From: Clostridia bacterium
GTDB lineage: Bacteria; Bacillota; Clostridia; Oscillospirales; Acutalibacteraceae
Length of the DNA: 18,673 nucleotides
Direction: 5' to 3'
NCBI GenBank assembly: GCA_017480265.1
Contig: JAFVAZ010000062.1
Span: 1-18,673 of the forward strand
Part shown: positions 6,646 to 13,609 of the stretch, piece by piece
How positions within the stretch are numbered: position 1 is the stretch's first letter
How the letters are laid out: each line of letters opens with the position of its first letter
Notes under the pieces: model-generated
Database searches by the model: none
What the model was told of the DNA's origin: nothing
What the model saw: the letters and a program-made list of their open reading frames with translations, nothing else
Translations under genes and position numbers: made by a program

Positions 6646-6690
6646 ACTTTTGCTATTTAATTTTATTGTCTGAGTTACCGTCTGAGAACT

Positions 6691-8322
6691 TTAATACATT
6701 CCACCCATGCCCGGATCAACAGGCATTGCTGGAGCCGGAGTTGGTTCTTTTATGTCAGAGACTAAACTCTCGGTAGTAAGTACCATAGCTGCCACAGATG
6801 CTGCGTTTTGCAGAGCAGACCTTGTAACTTTGGTCGGGTCGACTATCCCTGCTTGGATCATATCTACAAAACGATCCTCTTTTACGTCGTAGCCCATACC
6901 AATTTTATTTTCTCTCTTTATTTTATCTATTATGACAGATCCTTCTACGCCGGCATTTAAAGCAATTTGACGGATTGGCTCTTCTAAAGCCTTCAAGACT
7001 ATAGAGATTCCTGTCTTTTCGTCTCCGGTAGCATTTGCAGTGAGCGCTTCCACGCTTTTCATCGCATTGATAAGTGAAACTCCGCCACCTGCTACTATAC
7101 CTTCTTCTACAGCTGCCTTTGTTGCAGCTAGAGCGTCCTCTATTCTGAGCTTTTTCTCTTTCATTTCTATCTCTGTTGCGGCGCCTACTTTGATAACAGC
7201 AACTCCGCCGGATAATTTAGCAAGGCGCTCTTGGAGTTTTTCGCGATCAAAATCAGATGTTGTGTTCTCTATTTGTGTGCGTATTTGAGAGACTCTATCT
7301 TGGATGTCTCCTTTATCTCCTGCTCCATCTACTATTATAGTGTTTTCTTTTTCTATCTTGACCTGACGAGCTCTACCAAGTTGCTCTAAAGTCGTGTCCT
7401 TTAGATCTAGCCCTAATTCTTCTGTGATAACTTCGCCACCTGTCAAAATAGCGATATCCCTCAGCATTTCTTTTCTTCTATCGCCAAATCCAGGAGCCTT
7501 AACCCCTACACAAGTGAATGTGCCACGGAGTTTATTTAAAATCAATGTAGCCAAAGCTTCGCCTTCGATATCCTCAGCTATAATGACCAATTTTTTGCCT
7601 GAATTTACAACTTGCTCCAGTAGCGGCAAAAGCTCTTGGATATTACTGATTTTTTTATCCGTGATTAAAATATAGGCATCATCAACTACTGCTATCATTT
7701 TTTCGCTATCCGTTACCATATAAGGAGAAACATATCCGCGGTCAAACATCATGCCTTCTACTAATTCGGAATAAGTTTCTGCAGTTTTTGATTCTTCTAC
7801 TGTGATAACTCCGTCTGAAGTAACTTTCTCCATAGCTTCAGATATTAGATTACCTATAAAATCGTCTGCAGCCGATATAGTAGCTACTCTTGCGATATCT
7901 TCGCTGCCGGAGATTTTTTTAGAATTTTCTACGATAGTTTTCACTGCTGTATCTACGGCTTTTTCTATACCTTTTTTTACTATCATAGGGTTAGCCCCTG
8001 CAGCCACATTTTTCATGCCTTCACGTATCAAAGCTTGCGCCAAAAGCGTCGCAGTAGTTGTACCATCTCCGGCTACATCGTTAGTTTTTGTAGAAACTTC
8101 CTTTACTAACTGGGCTCCCATATTTTCAAAAGGATCATCAAGTTCGATCTCTTTTGCGATGGTAACTCCGTCGTTAGTGATAAGAGGTGCGCCAAATTTT
8201 TTATCAAGTACTACGTTTCTTCCCTTTGGCCCTAATGTTATCTTTACTGTATCTGCAAGTTTGTTTACACCATTCATCAGAGCCTTTCTTGCATCTTCCC
8301 CATAAACTATTTGTTTTGCCAT
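6691..8322 (-). CDS. groL: 60 kDa chaperonin GroEL
   Basis: A 543-residue ATP-driven chaperonin that, with GroES, encloses and refolds unfolded proteins in the cytosol. Seen: TLGPKGRNV at 29-37, the nucleotide-site motif GDGTTT at 85-90, KAPGFGDRRKEML in the apical/intermediate region, a GxGGG-type segment (EEGIVAGGGVSL) near residue 410, and the flexible Gly-Met tail ending PGMGGMY. Full family length, with no missing key segment. The start has the purine-rich ribosome binding site AGGGGGATT, and the gene lies 88 bases after groES in the same transcript. Heat-shock control by HrcA is expected from the CIRCE operator before groES. A single chaperonin copy is seen in this window. Confidence 0.99.
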   Translation of the reverse strand: MAKQIVYGEDARKALMNGVNKLADTVKITLGPKGRNVVLDKKFGAPLITNDGVTIAKEIELDDPFENMGAQLVKEVSTKTNDVAGDGTTTATLLAQALIREGMKNVAAGANPMIVKKGIEKAVDTAVKTIVENSKKISGSEDIARVATISAADDFIGNLISEAMEKVTSDGVITVEESKTAETYSELVEGMMFDRGYVSPYMVTDSEKMIAVVDDAYILITDKKISNIQELLPLLEQVVNSGKKLVIIAEDIEGEALATLILNKLRGTFTCVGVKAPGFGDRRKEMLRDIAILTGGEVITEELGLDLKDTTLEQLGRARQVKIEKENTIIVDGAGDKGDIQDRVSQIRTQIENTTSDFDREKLQERLAKLSGGVAVIKVGAATEIEMKEKKLRIEDALAATKAAVEEGIVAGGGVSLINAMKSVEALTANATGDEKTGISIVLKALEEPIRQIALNAGVEGSVIIDKIKRENKIGMGYDVKEDRFVDMIQAGIVDPTKVTRSALQNAASVAAMVLTTESLVSDIKEPTPAPAMPVDPGMGGMY

Positions 8323-8410
8323 TAATAAATCCCCCTAATAATGTTATTTTAGATTTTAATTTAGTCAAATGTACTTTGTAATGTTTTGTGAGCTTTAGAA
8401 TAAATTTAAC

Positions 8411-8695
8411 TTATTCAACTATAGCTAAAATATCAGATTGGCGAACTATAGTGTATTCTTCATCTTCAAATTTTATCTCCGTACCGGAATATTTGCTCGT
8501 AATCACTTTATCTCCAACCTTAACGTACATCTCTACGTCTTTGCCGTCTACCACCCCTCCTGGTCCTACTGCAACCACTGATGCGATCTGTGGTTTTTCT
8601 TTAGCTGTTCCTGCTAAGATTATCCCACTCTTTGTAGTTTCCTTTACTTCTTCCATTTTTATGACGACTCTGTCAGCTAAAGGTTTCAACTTCAT
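8411..8695 (-). CDS. groS: 10 kDa co-chaperonin GroES
   Basis: A 94-residue lid protein of the GroEL chamber. It starts MKLKPLADRVVIKMEE, has the mobile-loop region (EETKEV..SGIILAGTAKEKPQ, about residues 17-35) and the VGPG turn, and ends with the DILAI segment typical of the family. The ribosome binding site AGGAGG is at 8703-8708 on the reverse strand. First gene of the groES-groEL operon, directly downstream of a CIRCE operator and a sigma-A promoter. Length and motifs are normal. Confidence 0.98.
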   Translation of the reverse strand: MKLKPLADRVVIKMEEVKETTKSGIILAGTAKEKPQIASVVAVGPGGVVDGKDVEMYVKVGDKVITSKYSGTEIKFEDEEYTIVRQSDILAIVE

Positions 8696-8720
8696 GAGAA
8701 ATCCTCCTATAAAAATATAT

Positions 8721-8747
8721 TTAGCACTCGGCCTCTTTGAGTGCTAA
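8721..8747 (-). promoter_or_regulatory. CIRCE operator (HrcA binding site)
   Basis: A perfect inverted repeat TTAGCACTC (8721-8729) and GAGTGCTAA (8739-8747) separated by 9 bases, the canonical CIRCE element. It lies between the promoter and groES and overlaps the expected transcription start. HrcA itself is not in the window. Confidence 0.97.
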
Positions 8748-8751
8748 GTAT

Positions 8752-8780
8752 ATTTTATTATTCCTAAGAAAAAAAATCAA
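8752..8780 (-). promoter_or_regulatory. Sigma-A promoter of groES-groEL
   Basis: On the reverse strand, TTGATT (8775-8780), 17-base spacer, TAAAAT (8752-8757). It is placed directly upstream of the CIRCE element, as expected for HrcA repression. Confidence 0.8.
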
Positions 8781-8833
8781 GTATATTTTCCTATTATTTT
8801 TTATTTTCTTTTTGGGGGCAAACTTTCTTTACC

Positions 8834-8855
8834 CATAGCGCTATCATAGCGCTAT
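8834..8855. repeat. Tandem palindrome, two copies of CATAGCGCTAT
   Basis: An 11-base unit occurs twice with no gap (8834-8844 and 8845-8855), and each contains the palindrome ATAGCGCTAT. It is GC-rich compared with its surroundings and lies between the groES promoter and the small-gene pair leading to spoVM. It looks like a protein-binding site, but no regulator can be named. Confidence 0.6.
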
Positions 8856-8975
8856 ATGCACCGCGCATAATTTATGATTTTCACATTTTTCTTATAACTT
8901 GTATATCATAATGTAAATGAATTGATTTTCATTTTGTAGCCGTTTGACTTTACTATTTGGCGGTGATTTTTATAT

Positions 8976-9122
8976 ATGCATTACTATCGCGAACAAGGTA
9001 AACTGGCCTTAGTGTTTGTCTGCGGGCTCACTGTTTCTTATCTATGCTCGGTCCAATTTATTCTCAAGATATTAGTTGCAAATCTGATCGTCCTTGCGGT
9101 TTCTTTAATTAAATGTCATTAA
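8976..9122 (+). CDS. Small membrane protein upstream of spoVM
   Basis: A 48-residue protein with a polar start (MHYYREQGK) followed by two hydrophobic stretches, about residues 10-25 (LALVFVCGLTVSYLCS) and 28-44 (FILKILVANLIVLAVSL), then IKCH. It is probably a small membrane hairpin. GGCGGTGA at 8960-8967 is a plausible ribosome binding site about 8 bases before the ATG. It ends 26 bases before the spoVM start on the same strand, so the two are probably co-transcribed, which suggests a sporulation-time role. Codon use is coding-like and the frame is fully open. The family is not recognised with certainty. Confidence 0.6.
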   Translation: MHYYREQGKLALVFVCGLTVSYLCSVQFILKILVANLIVLAVSLIKCH

Positions 9123-9148
9123 GCAAAGGTTTTGAAGGAGATTTTTTC

Positions 9149-9229
9149 ATGAAAGTCGTTGTTGTAAAAAGTCCTAAATTAATCAGCTTTTTCCTTAGGA
9201 GGATTTTTAAAATAAAAAAGGAAACTTAA
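9149..9229 (+). CDS. spoVM: Stage V sporulation protein M (SpoVM)
   Basis: A 26-residue peptide, the same length as Bacillus subtilis SpoVM. It begins MKVVVVKSPK: M1, K2, K7, P9 and K10 match the B. subtilis peptide, including the proline needed for membrane-curvature recognition. The rest (residues 11-26) forms an amphipathic helix with FFLRRIF and a basic end, KIKK. In known systems SpoVM sits on the convex forespore membrane and anchors SpoIVA to start spore-coat and cortex assembly. The start has the strong ribosome binding site GAAGGAG at 9134-9140, 8 bases before the ATG. A terminator follows at 9271-9297. The match was made by eye from a short peptide, but length, motif and context agree. 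It implies a present or ancestral spore-former. Confidence 0.8.
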   Translation: MKVVVVKSPKLISFFLRRIFKIKKET

Positions 9230-9270
9230 CATAAATTTAATAAAACGTCGCGGAGTCTAGACTTCTGCAT

Positions 9271-9297
9271 AAAAAGCTCGCATAATGCGAGCTTTTT
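9271..9297. terminator. Bidirectional terminator between spoVM and the transporter
   Basis: Perfect stem GCTCGCA / TGCGAGC with a three-base loop, flanked by five A on the left and five T on the right. It can therefore end the + strand spoVM transcript and the reverse-strand transporter transcript. Confidence 0.93.
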
Positions 9298-9347
9298 ATA
9301 TATCAGAATAGGGTTTTTGTGTCATTTGCAGAAAGTAATTTAAAAAC

Positions 9348-10694
9348 TTAAAGAGTGATATTTTCATCGGTGTTGTGCGCATTCCAAGTAAATGATAAGA
9401 AGAAAATCGATAAAGCGCATGAAATTAAGATAAGCGTTAAACTACCATCCCACCCGAAATGATCGATCGTATAGCCAAGTATAGCTCCTGCCAAAACCTG
9501 CCCCATCAGGTAGCCAAATAATCCTGTAAAGCCTGATGCTGTACCGGCAGCATTGGTAGGCACTGAATCTATGGCACTTATGCCAATCAGCATCACCGGA
9601 CCGTAAATCAATGCACCTATGATGGAAGCTGATATATATGTTATGTATACATTATTGGTGAACCAGTAAATCAGTATAAATAACGTAGTCCCTACTAAAC
9701 AAATTATCCCAACAGGGGTTCTTTTGCCGTGGAAGATTTTATCGCTGACCCAACCCACTAACAGAGTGCCCGGTATCGCAGCAAACTCAAATAGCATAAA
9801 CGTTGTCTTTATTTCTCCATCTGTTAAGCCATGTGTGCCTTTTAAGAAGATAGGCATCCAACTTTCTATCCCCACTCGGATCACATACACAAATACGTTT
9901 GCGATAGCTACACACCATAATATTTTATTTTTTAAAATATATTTACCAAATACATCCCTTATTTTTAGCTTGGGTTCGGTTCCATTTTCATTTGCATAAT
10001 TTTTAGGGTAATCATTTTTATATTCTTCAATCGATGGCAATCCTTCCTTTATGGGTATATCTTTGGAGAATATAAAGTAAAGTATACCACTGATTATCGA
10101 AATAACACCCGGAAAATAAAAGTACCCCTTATAATGAGTAAGATTAAAGGCTAAGAAAATTGTACCACCCAAGGTAGCTACTCTTGGCGCGAGTGCTGCT
10201 CCAATATTGTGTGAGATATTCCACAGAGCCATCTTGCGGCCTCTTTCTTTATCTGAGAACCAATGGGTCAATATCTTTGCGCACGAAGGCCACGCCATCC
10301 CTTGTGCCCATCCATTCAAGAACCAAATTGTAATCATGTAAATTATATTGACGCTACAAGGGAAAACCAAATTGCAAATCCCAGATAAAATAAGGCTCAG
10401 TGCAAGGAATATCCTAGGATTTGATCTATCTGAGACAAAGCCCATAACAAACTTGCTAACACCGTAAGAAGCTCCGAAAAATGATATAATTAATCCAATC
10501 TGCCCTTTTGTCAAACATATGCTTTTTTGCATGGGTACAATAGCAAAAGTGAAGTTCATCCTTGAAAAATAACAGATCATATATCCTAAGAAAATTGCTA
10601 AAAACGCTTGTATCCGATACCTTTTATAAATTTTATCTATCTTATCTTTAGGTATTGTTTTTATACCTGCTTGCGATTTAAAGTAACTTAACAT
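9348..10694 (-). CDS. OPA-family sugar- or glycerol-phosphate transporter
   Basis: A 448-residue inner-membrane transporter with about 12 membrane segments, of the organophosphate:phosphate antiporter branch of the major facilitator family (GlpT, UhpT, UhpC, PgtP). Substrate-site residues known from GlpT line up: R45 in YFSRMNF, H162 in WNISHNIGAALAP, and R273 in VYVIRVGIESW. The signature GWAQGMAWPSCAKILTHWF (128-146) followed by SDKERGRKMALW is diagnostic. It probably exchanges a phosphorylated sugar or glycerol-3-phosphate for phosphate; which one cannot be decided here. The ribosome binding site (GAGAGG) is about 15 bases from the ATG, rather far. A terminator lies 50 bases past the stop. 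No uhpAB or glp gene is nearby. Confidence 0.9.
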   Translation of the reverse strand: MLSYFKSQAGIKTIPKDKIDKIYKRYRIQAFLAIFLGYMICYFSRMNFTFAIVPMQKSICLTKGQIGLIISFFGASYGVSKFVMGFVSDRSNPRIFLALSLILSGICNLVFPCSVNIIYMITIWFLNGWAQGMAWPSCAKILTHWFSDKERGRKMALWNISHNIGAALAPRVATLGGTIFLAFNLTHYKGYFYFPGVISIISGILYFIFSKDIPIKEGLPSIEEYKNDYPKNYANENGTEPKLKIRDVFGKYILKNKILWCVAIANVFVYVIRVGIESWMPIFLKGTHGLTDGEIKTTFMLFEFAAIPGTLLVGWVSDKIFHGKRTPVGIICLVGTTLFILIYWFTNNVYITYISASIIGALIYGPVMLIGISAIDSVPTNAAGTASGFTGLFGYLMGQVLAGAILGYTIDHFGWDGSLTLILISCALSIFFLSFTWNAHNTDENITL

Positions 10695-11005
10695 TGTAAA
10701 TCAATTATCCTCTCTTGATATTTATATGATTATAAAATCTTATATTATGAATTTATAAAGTAATAATATCACTTCTTGTGTTTTTTTACAATGATTTTTT
10801 ATTTTGCAGTTAACTCATTTAATGAAACCGAAAAAAAGAGAAGCTAAACGAGAAAACTGTTTTTTCTATGAAAAGAAGCATTATTCAAAGCTATAGCGGA
10901 ATTATCAGGAATGACAAGCAACAGATCACGTTCAAACCAGAATTTGAAAATTTAGAATCTGTAAAGTCGTAATATTGCAAAGGGGTAATAGTTTTTTGGT
11001 GCTTT
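10695..11005. other. Intergenic region without a clear gene
   Basis: AT-rich gap upstream of the transporter. A TATAAT hexamer on the reverse strand near 10729-10734 could belong to the transporter promoter, but no -35 box fits well. A 34-codon + strand frame (10868-10972, starting MKRSIIQSYSG) has no ribosome binding site and is not called. Confidence 0.4.
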
Positions 11006-11101
11006 CTATATTGCCCTTTGTACATAATTGAACTCCGCCGACATTTCTTTTTTAGTTGTATCTGGATGATTCTTATAATTTTTATTGTCTAACTTTTGGG
11101 A
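11006..11101 (-). other. Open frame continuing after the GIY-YIG stop
   Basis: Directly after the TGA of the GIY-YIG gene the same frame stays open for 31 codons to TAG at 11006-11008, giving SQKLDNKNYKNHPDTTKKEM and SAEFNYVQRAI. The text looks coding rather than random. It may be a tail cut off by a nonsense change, or a fragment of another gene that happens to be in frame. Confidence 0.25.
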
Positions 11102-11743
11102 TCACTCAAAATAAATCGGTTTCTTTGAAGCATACTCCCATTTATAACCATATGCTGTTTTTCCTTGGCCTTTGCAGATCTTATTTATAGTCGCATAATC
11201 AGCTTTGTTGTATGCTGTATTTTCGCGAATCCACGCAGCTGCATCCATGATTTTTGGGAATGTCATTAAAGTAGCGCCACTTGCTATATCCAGCATATTT
11301 GTAGCGATTGCGTTGGGTCTATTGTTTTTGTATTTTTGTACCATTTTTGCTTTGTATTCAGGGTCGGTCTTCATTTTTTCTATGTGATTTTTTAACCCTT
11401 CATTCATTTTCCCTTTTTTCTTATTTTTGATCTTATCGTTTGATTTAGCCTTTGCACCATCTAAAAATGCCACATTACGCGAGTTTTTTTGCAATTCCTC
11501 ATTTTCTGTGTTGTATAGATTCATATAGTAGCTTCCCCTACTATCTAATTGCGATTCAGCGCATTCTTCTAGTACAGAAAATTCAAAACTATTTGGTCCA
11601 TATTGCCGCATTTCCTGCATCAAAATGGATTTTTTATTTTCCGGAAGGCCATTATAGCTTTCCCAGATATTCCTTAAATTTTTGCTTTTCCCTATGTAGA
11701 TTTTATGATTTACCTTGTTAACCAATTTATAAATCACAGCCAA
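11102..11743 (-). CDS. GIY-YIG/NUMOD1-type protein, catalytic residues apparently lost
   Basis: About 213 residues with the layout of a free-standing homing endonuclease. An N-terminal GIY-YIG fold is seen (VIYKLVNK at 3-10, YIGKSKNL at 16-23, YYMNLYNT at 72-79), then a Lys-rich linker (about 100-145), then a NUMOD1-like DNA-binding end (DAAAWIRE, INKICKGQGKTAYGYKWEY). In active members an Arg follows YIG (KKRW-type) and a Glu precedes YY/YW; by eye these align with I26 (R24 nearby) and G70, so nuclease activity is doubtful. The TTG at 11743 is chosen as start because AGGGAGAGG ends 6 bases before it; GTG at 11737 or an upstream TTG at 11773 are alternatives. It begins 57 bases after the tmRNA 3' end with no terminator between, and ends in TGA with the frame open beyond. 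Confidence 0.75.
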   Translation of the reverse strand: MAVIYKLVNKVNHKIYIGKSKNLRNIWESYNGLPENKKSILMQEMRQYGPNSFEFSVLEECAESQLDSRGSYYMNLYNTENEELQKNSRNVAFLDGAKAKSNDKIKNKKKGKMNEGLKNHIEKMKTDPEYKAKMVQKYKNNRPNAIATNMLDIASGATLMTFPKIMDAAAWIRENTAYNKADYATINKICKGQGKTAYGYKWEYASKKPIYFE

Positions 11744-11799
11744 AAAAATCCTCTCCCTTAATATAGAAATCAAAAAGTAATAAAGTTTTAAAGTTTACA

Positions 11800-12152
11800 T
11801 GGTGGAGATGAGGGGAATCGAACCCCTGTCCGAAAATTGCTACAAAAAGCTTTCTTCGAGTGTAGTCGATTCTTTAAGATTCCCTAAATGTACCGCTAAC
11901 CGACAAGCTTTACACCTCGGTATCCTCTAATACATGAAAAAAGCTGAGGAAGACTTAATTCACGTTCACCGCTGATCGACGCCTTACAAAGAGCCGCGGT
12001 AATCTCAATAAAGGCGGCTACCTAAAGTCAGGCAGCTTCTGTTTCTAATAGACTATTGCCGTTTAATTTTAAAAAATGCGCTTTTTTAAGAGAGCTCGCA
12101 TCTCTACTCGCTTACTTTAATTCACAATCCCCGTCGAATCCTTTACATCCCC
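11800..12152 (-). ncRNA. ssrA: Transfer-messenger RNA (tmRNA)
   Basis: A 353-base tmRNA that rescues stalled ribosomes with SmpB. The 5' end GGGGATG (reverse strand, 12152 downward) pairs with CATCTCC near the 3' end to form the tRNA-like acceptor stem. The conserved GGATTCGACGGGG follows the 5' end, the T-arm GGGGTTCGATTCCCC is present, and CCA is encoded at 11800-11802. The tag frame most likely resumes at GGC (12060, base 93 of the RNA) and encodes GNSLLETEAA, ending TGA at 12028-12030 with a second in-frame TAG two codons on. The stop lies by a GCTGCC/GGTAGC hairpin as expected. No own promoter is evident, so it is probably transcribed from the smpB promoter and processed. Confidence 0.95.
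12028..12060 (-). other. tmRNA proteolysis-tag reading frame
   Basis: Eleven codons GGC to TGA giving GNSLLETEAA. GGC is chosen as resume codon because it lies at base 93 of the RNA, close to the usual distance. A longer in-frame reading from GCG at 12081 would give a 17-residue tag. The end EAA differs from the usual hydrophobic residue before the final AA. Confidence 0.7.
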
Positions 12153-12216
12153 ATTTATATGGGTTGTGGGAGGTAACATTTTGATCCAATGCACTACGAT
12201 ACTATGCTTTTTGCTA

Positions 12217-12684
12217 TCAGTTCCTGTTTGCTTCTTTCAGCGCTCTTTCTATATTTCTCTTAGCTGATCTTTCAGCCATATCGTTGCGTTTATCGTAGAG
12301 TTTTTTACCTTTACAAAGGCCAACTTGGACTTTTAATATTGAATTTTTAAAATAAATAGAAAGTGGGATTAACGAATATCCTTGCTGCTTAACTTTGCCA
12401 AATAATCTTGCTATCTCTTTTTTGTGCATTAAAAGCTTTTTCACTCGCAGTGGGTCCTTATTAAAGATATTGCCTTCTCTATATGGAGAAACATGCATAC
12501 CATTTAAAAATAGTTCTCCGTCTACAATAGAGCACCAAGATTCCTTTAAATTGACCCCTCCTTGCCGTATTGATTTCACTTCTGTGCCAAAAAGCTCAAT
12601 CCCTGCTTCCATCTTCTCTATCACAAAGTAGTCGTGGAAGGCCTTTTTGTTTCTTGCAACTTCCTTGAAAGACACGTCCGTCAT
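12217..12684 (-). CDS. smpB: SsrA-binding protein SmpB
   Basis: A protein of about 155 residues that carries tmRNA into the empty A site of stalled ribosomes. Family signatures are complete: ARNKKAFHDYFVIE near the N-terminus, AGIELFGTEVKSIRQG, LKESWCSI, SPY, the basic IPLSIYFKN region, GLCKGKKLYDKR and the C-terminal tail DMAERSAKRNIERAL that probes the mRNA channel. The ATG at 12684 is preferred because AGAAGTGAG lies just upstream; a GTG at 12693 would add three residues. The stop TGA is directly followed by TAG. The gene is 65 bases upstream of ssrA on the same strand, so protein and RNA partner are probably one transcript. Confidence 0.97.
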   Translation of the reverse strand: MTDVSFKEVARNKKAFHDYFVIEKMEAGIELFGTEVKSIRQGGVNLKESWCSIVDGELFLNGMHVSPYREGNIFNKDPLRVKKLLMHKKEIARLFGKVKQQGYSLIPLSIYFKNSILKVQVGLCKGKKLYDKRNDMAERSAKRNIERALKEANRN

Positions 12685-12714
12685 AAATCTCACTTCTTTT
12701 CATCAATAAAACTA

Positions 12715-12743
12715 ATTATATCATTCAAGTTTATCCATGTCAA
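12715..12743 (-). promoter_or_regulatory. Consensus promoter of smpB(-ssrA)
   Basis: On the reverse strand, TTGACA (12738-12743), 17-base spacer, TATAAT (12715-12720): a perfect sigma-A match. No second promoter is evident before ssrA. Confidence 0.9.
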
Positions 12744-12821
12744 TAATAAAATAATAAACCCACTTCAAAAAATTTTTTTCTGGCCCTTTATCCCTTGCCA
12801 AAACAAAAATAAATTTTTTTG

Positions 12822-12850
12822 TTGCATTTTTAAAAAACCTATGATACAAT
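12822..12850 (+). promoter_or_regulatory. Promoter of the exported paralogue pair
   Basis: TTGCAT at 12822-12827, 17-base spacer, TACAAT at 12845-12850, 45 bases before the first start codon. Two hexamers with ideal spacing; the -35 box is imperfect. Confidence 0.65.
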
Positions 12851-12895
12851 AAAAATATTAACAGAATAAAAAATAATAATTTAGGAGCAAGAAAA

Positions 12896-13552
12896 ATGAA
12901 AAAATTTTTATCAATTATTTTAGCAATTGTAGTATTATCTAATATTAGTATAGCATCGGGAGCATACGCTGCAGGATTTAGAGCAAGCAAAGACAACAAT
13001 ATGGGAATTTGTCCTGCAAAACCTAAAGAAGCTTTGTTGCCTAAAAATGATAGTATTTCTGAACTTTTTATGAATTATTTGAACATATCAAAAGCAAATA
13101 AAAAATTAGCAGCAGATTATGAAACACTCAAGAGAGATTACGATATTTTAAAAATGAACGTAGAAGAATTAGGCGAAGCAAAAATAAAGGTGGCAGATAT
13201 TTTACGAAACACGAATGATATCATGAAAGATATATTTAAGGACATGAATGATAGGTTTATGTGCGTGCGTGATATTTTTAAGGACTTGTTCTCCACTCTT
13301 AAATGGATATGGATTATGTTCGGAATGGAGTTCGTGACATTTAGCGCTGGATTTTTTTATTTGAATAGAAAATACAAAAAAATGGCAAATAAAGTTGACC
13401 ATTTTTTGCGCGAATTTTTTAGACTTCTTGAAGATGACCAGAGATTATTTAACCATCTTGCCGAAGTTGTTGATGCTCACGATCTAATTCTGCGTCCAAT
13501 AAATGGAAATAGAGACGTAGTTAATAGGGATCGAATTCGGATTGAGCGATAA
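12896..13552 (+). CDS. Exported coiled-coil membrane protein, paralogue 1
   Basis: A 218-residue protein of unknown family. Residues 1-26 form a classic signal peptide (MKK, hydrophobic core, AYAA). Then follow a short conserved block (GFRASKDNNMGIC, 27-39), a long helical, charged stretch with coiled-coil character (about 55-130), a likely membrane segment at about 136-156 (KWIWIMFGMEFVTFSAGFFYL), and a basic then mixed C-terminal part. If the signal is cut, one membrane anchor remains. The ATG follows AGGAG (12883-12887) with 8 bases spacing. The next gene is a shorter paralogue sharing the first 39 residues almost unchanged and the block DYDILKM. The two are 57 bases apart with no terminator between, so they form an operon. 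Role not known; an envelope or host-facing function is a guess. Confidence 0.75.
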   Translation: MKKFLSIILAIVVLSNISIASGAYAAGFRASKDNNMGICPAKPKEALLPKNDSISELFMNYLNISKANKKLAADYETLKRDYDILKMNVEELGEAKIKVADILRNTNDIMKDIFKDMNDRFMCVRDIFKDLFSTLKWIWIMFGMEFVTFSAGFFYLNRKYKKMANKVDHFLREFFRLLEDDQRLFNHLAEVVDAHDLILRPINGNRDVVNRDRIRIER

Positions 13553-13609
13553 AATAAATAAGGATACAAAGAAAATATAAAGTAAGTAGATAATCTAGGA
13601 GCAAGAAAA

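Noticed and set aside
7802..8305. Long + strand frame opposite groEL and similar frames opposite metK and the ATPase
   Set aside because: Antisense shadows of strongly conserved genes, without ribosome binding sites.
8880..8975. SigmaE promoter before the spoVM pair (CATAATGT near 8909)
   Set aside because: A -10-like string exists but no -35 box at the right spacing.
10868..10972. 34-codon + strand frame MKRSIIQSYSG...
   Set aside because: No ribosome binding site; too short and isolated to support.
12721..12999. Reverse frames opposite the signal peptides of the exported paralogues (also 13477-13713)
   Set aside because: They mirror the duplicated signal-peptide DNA and have no start signals.
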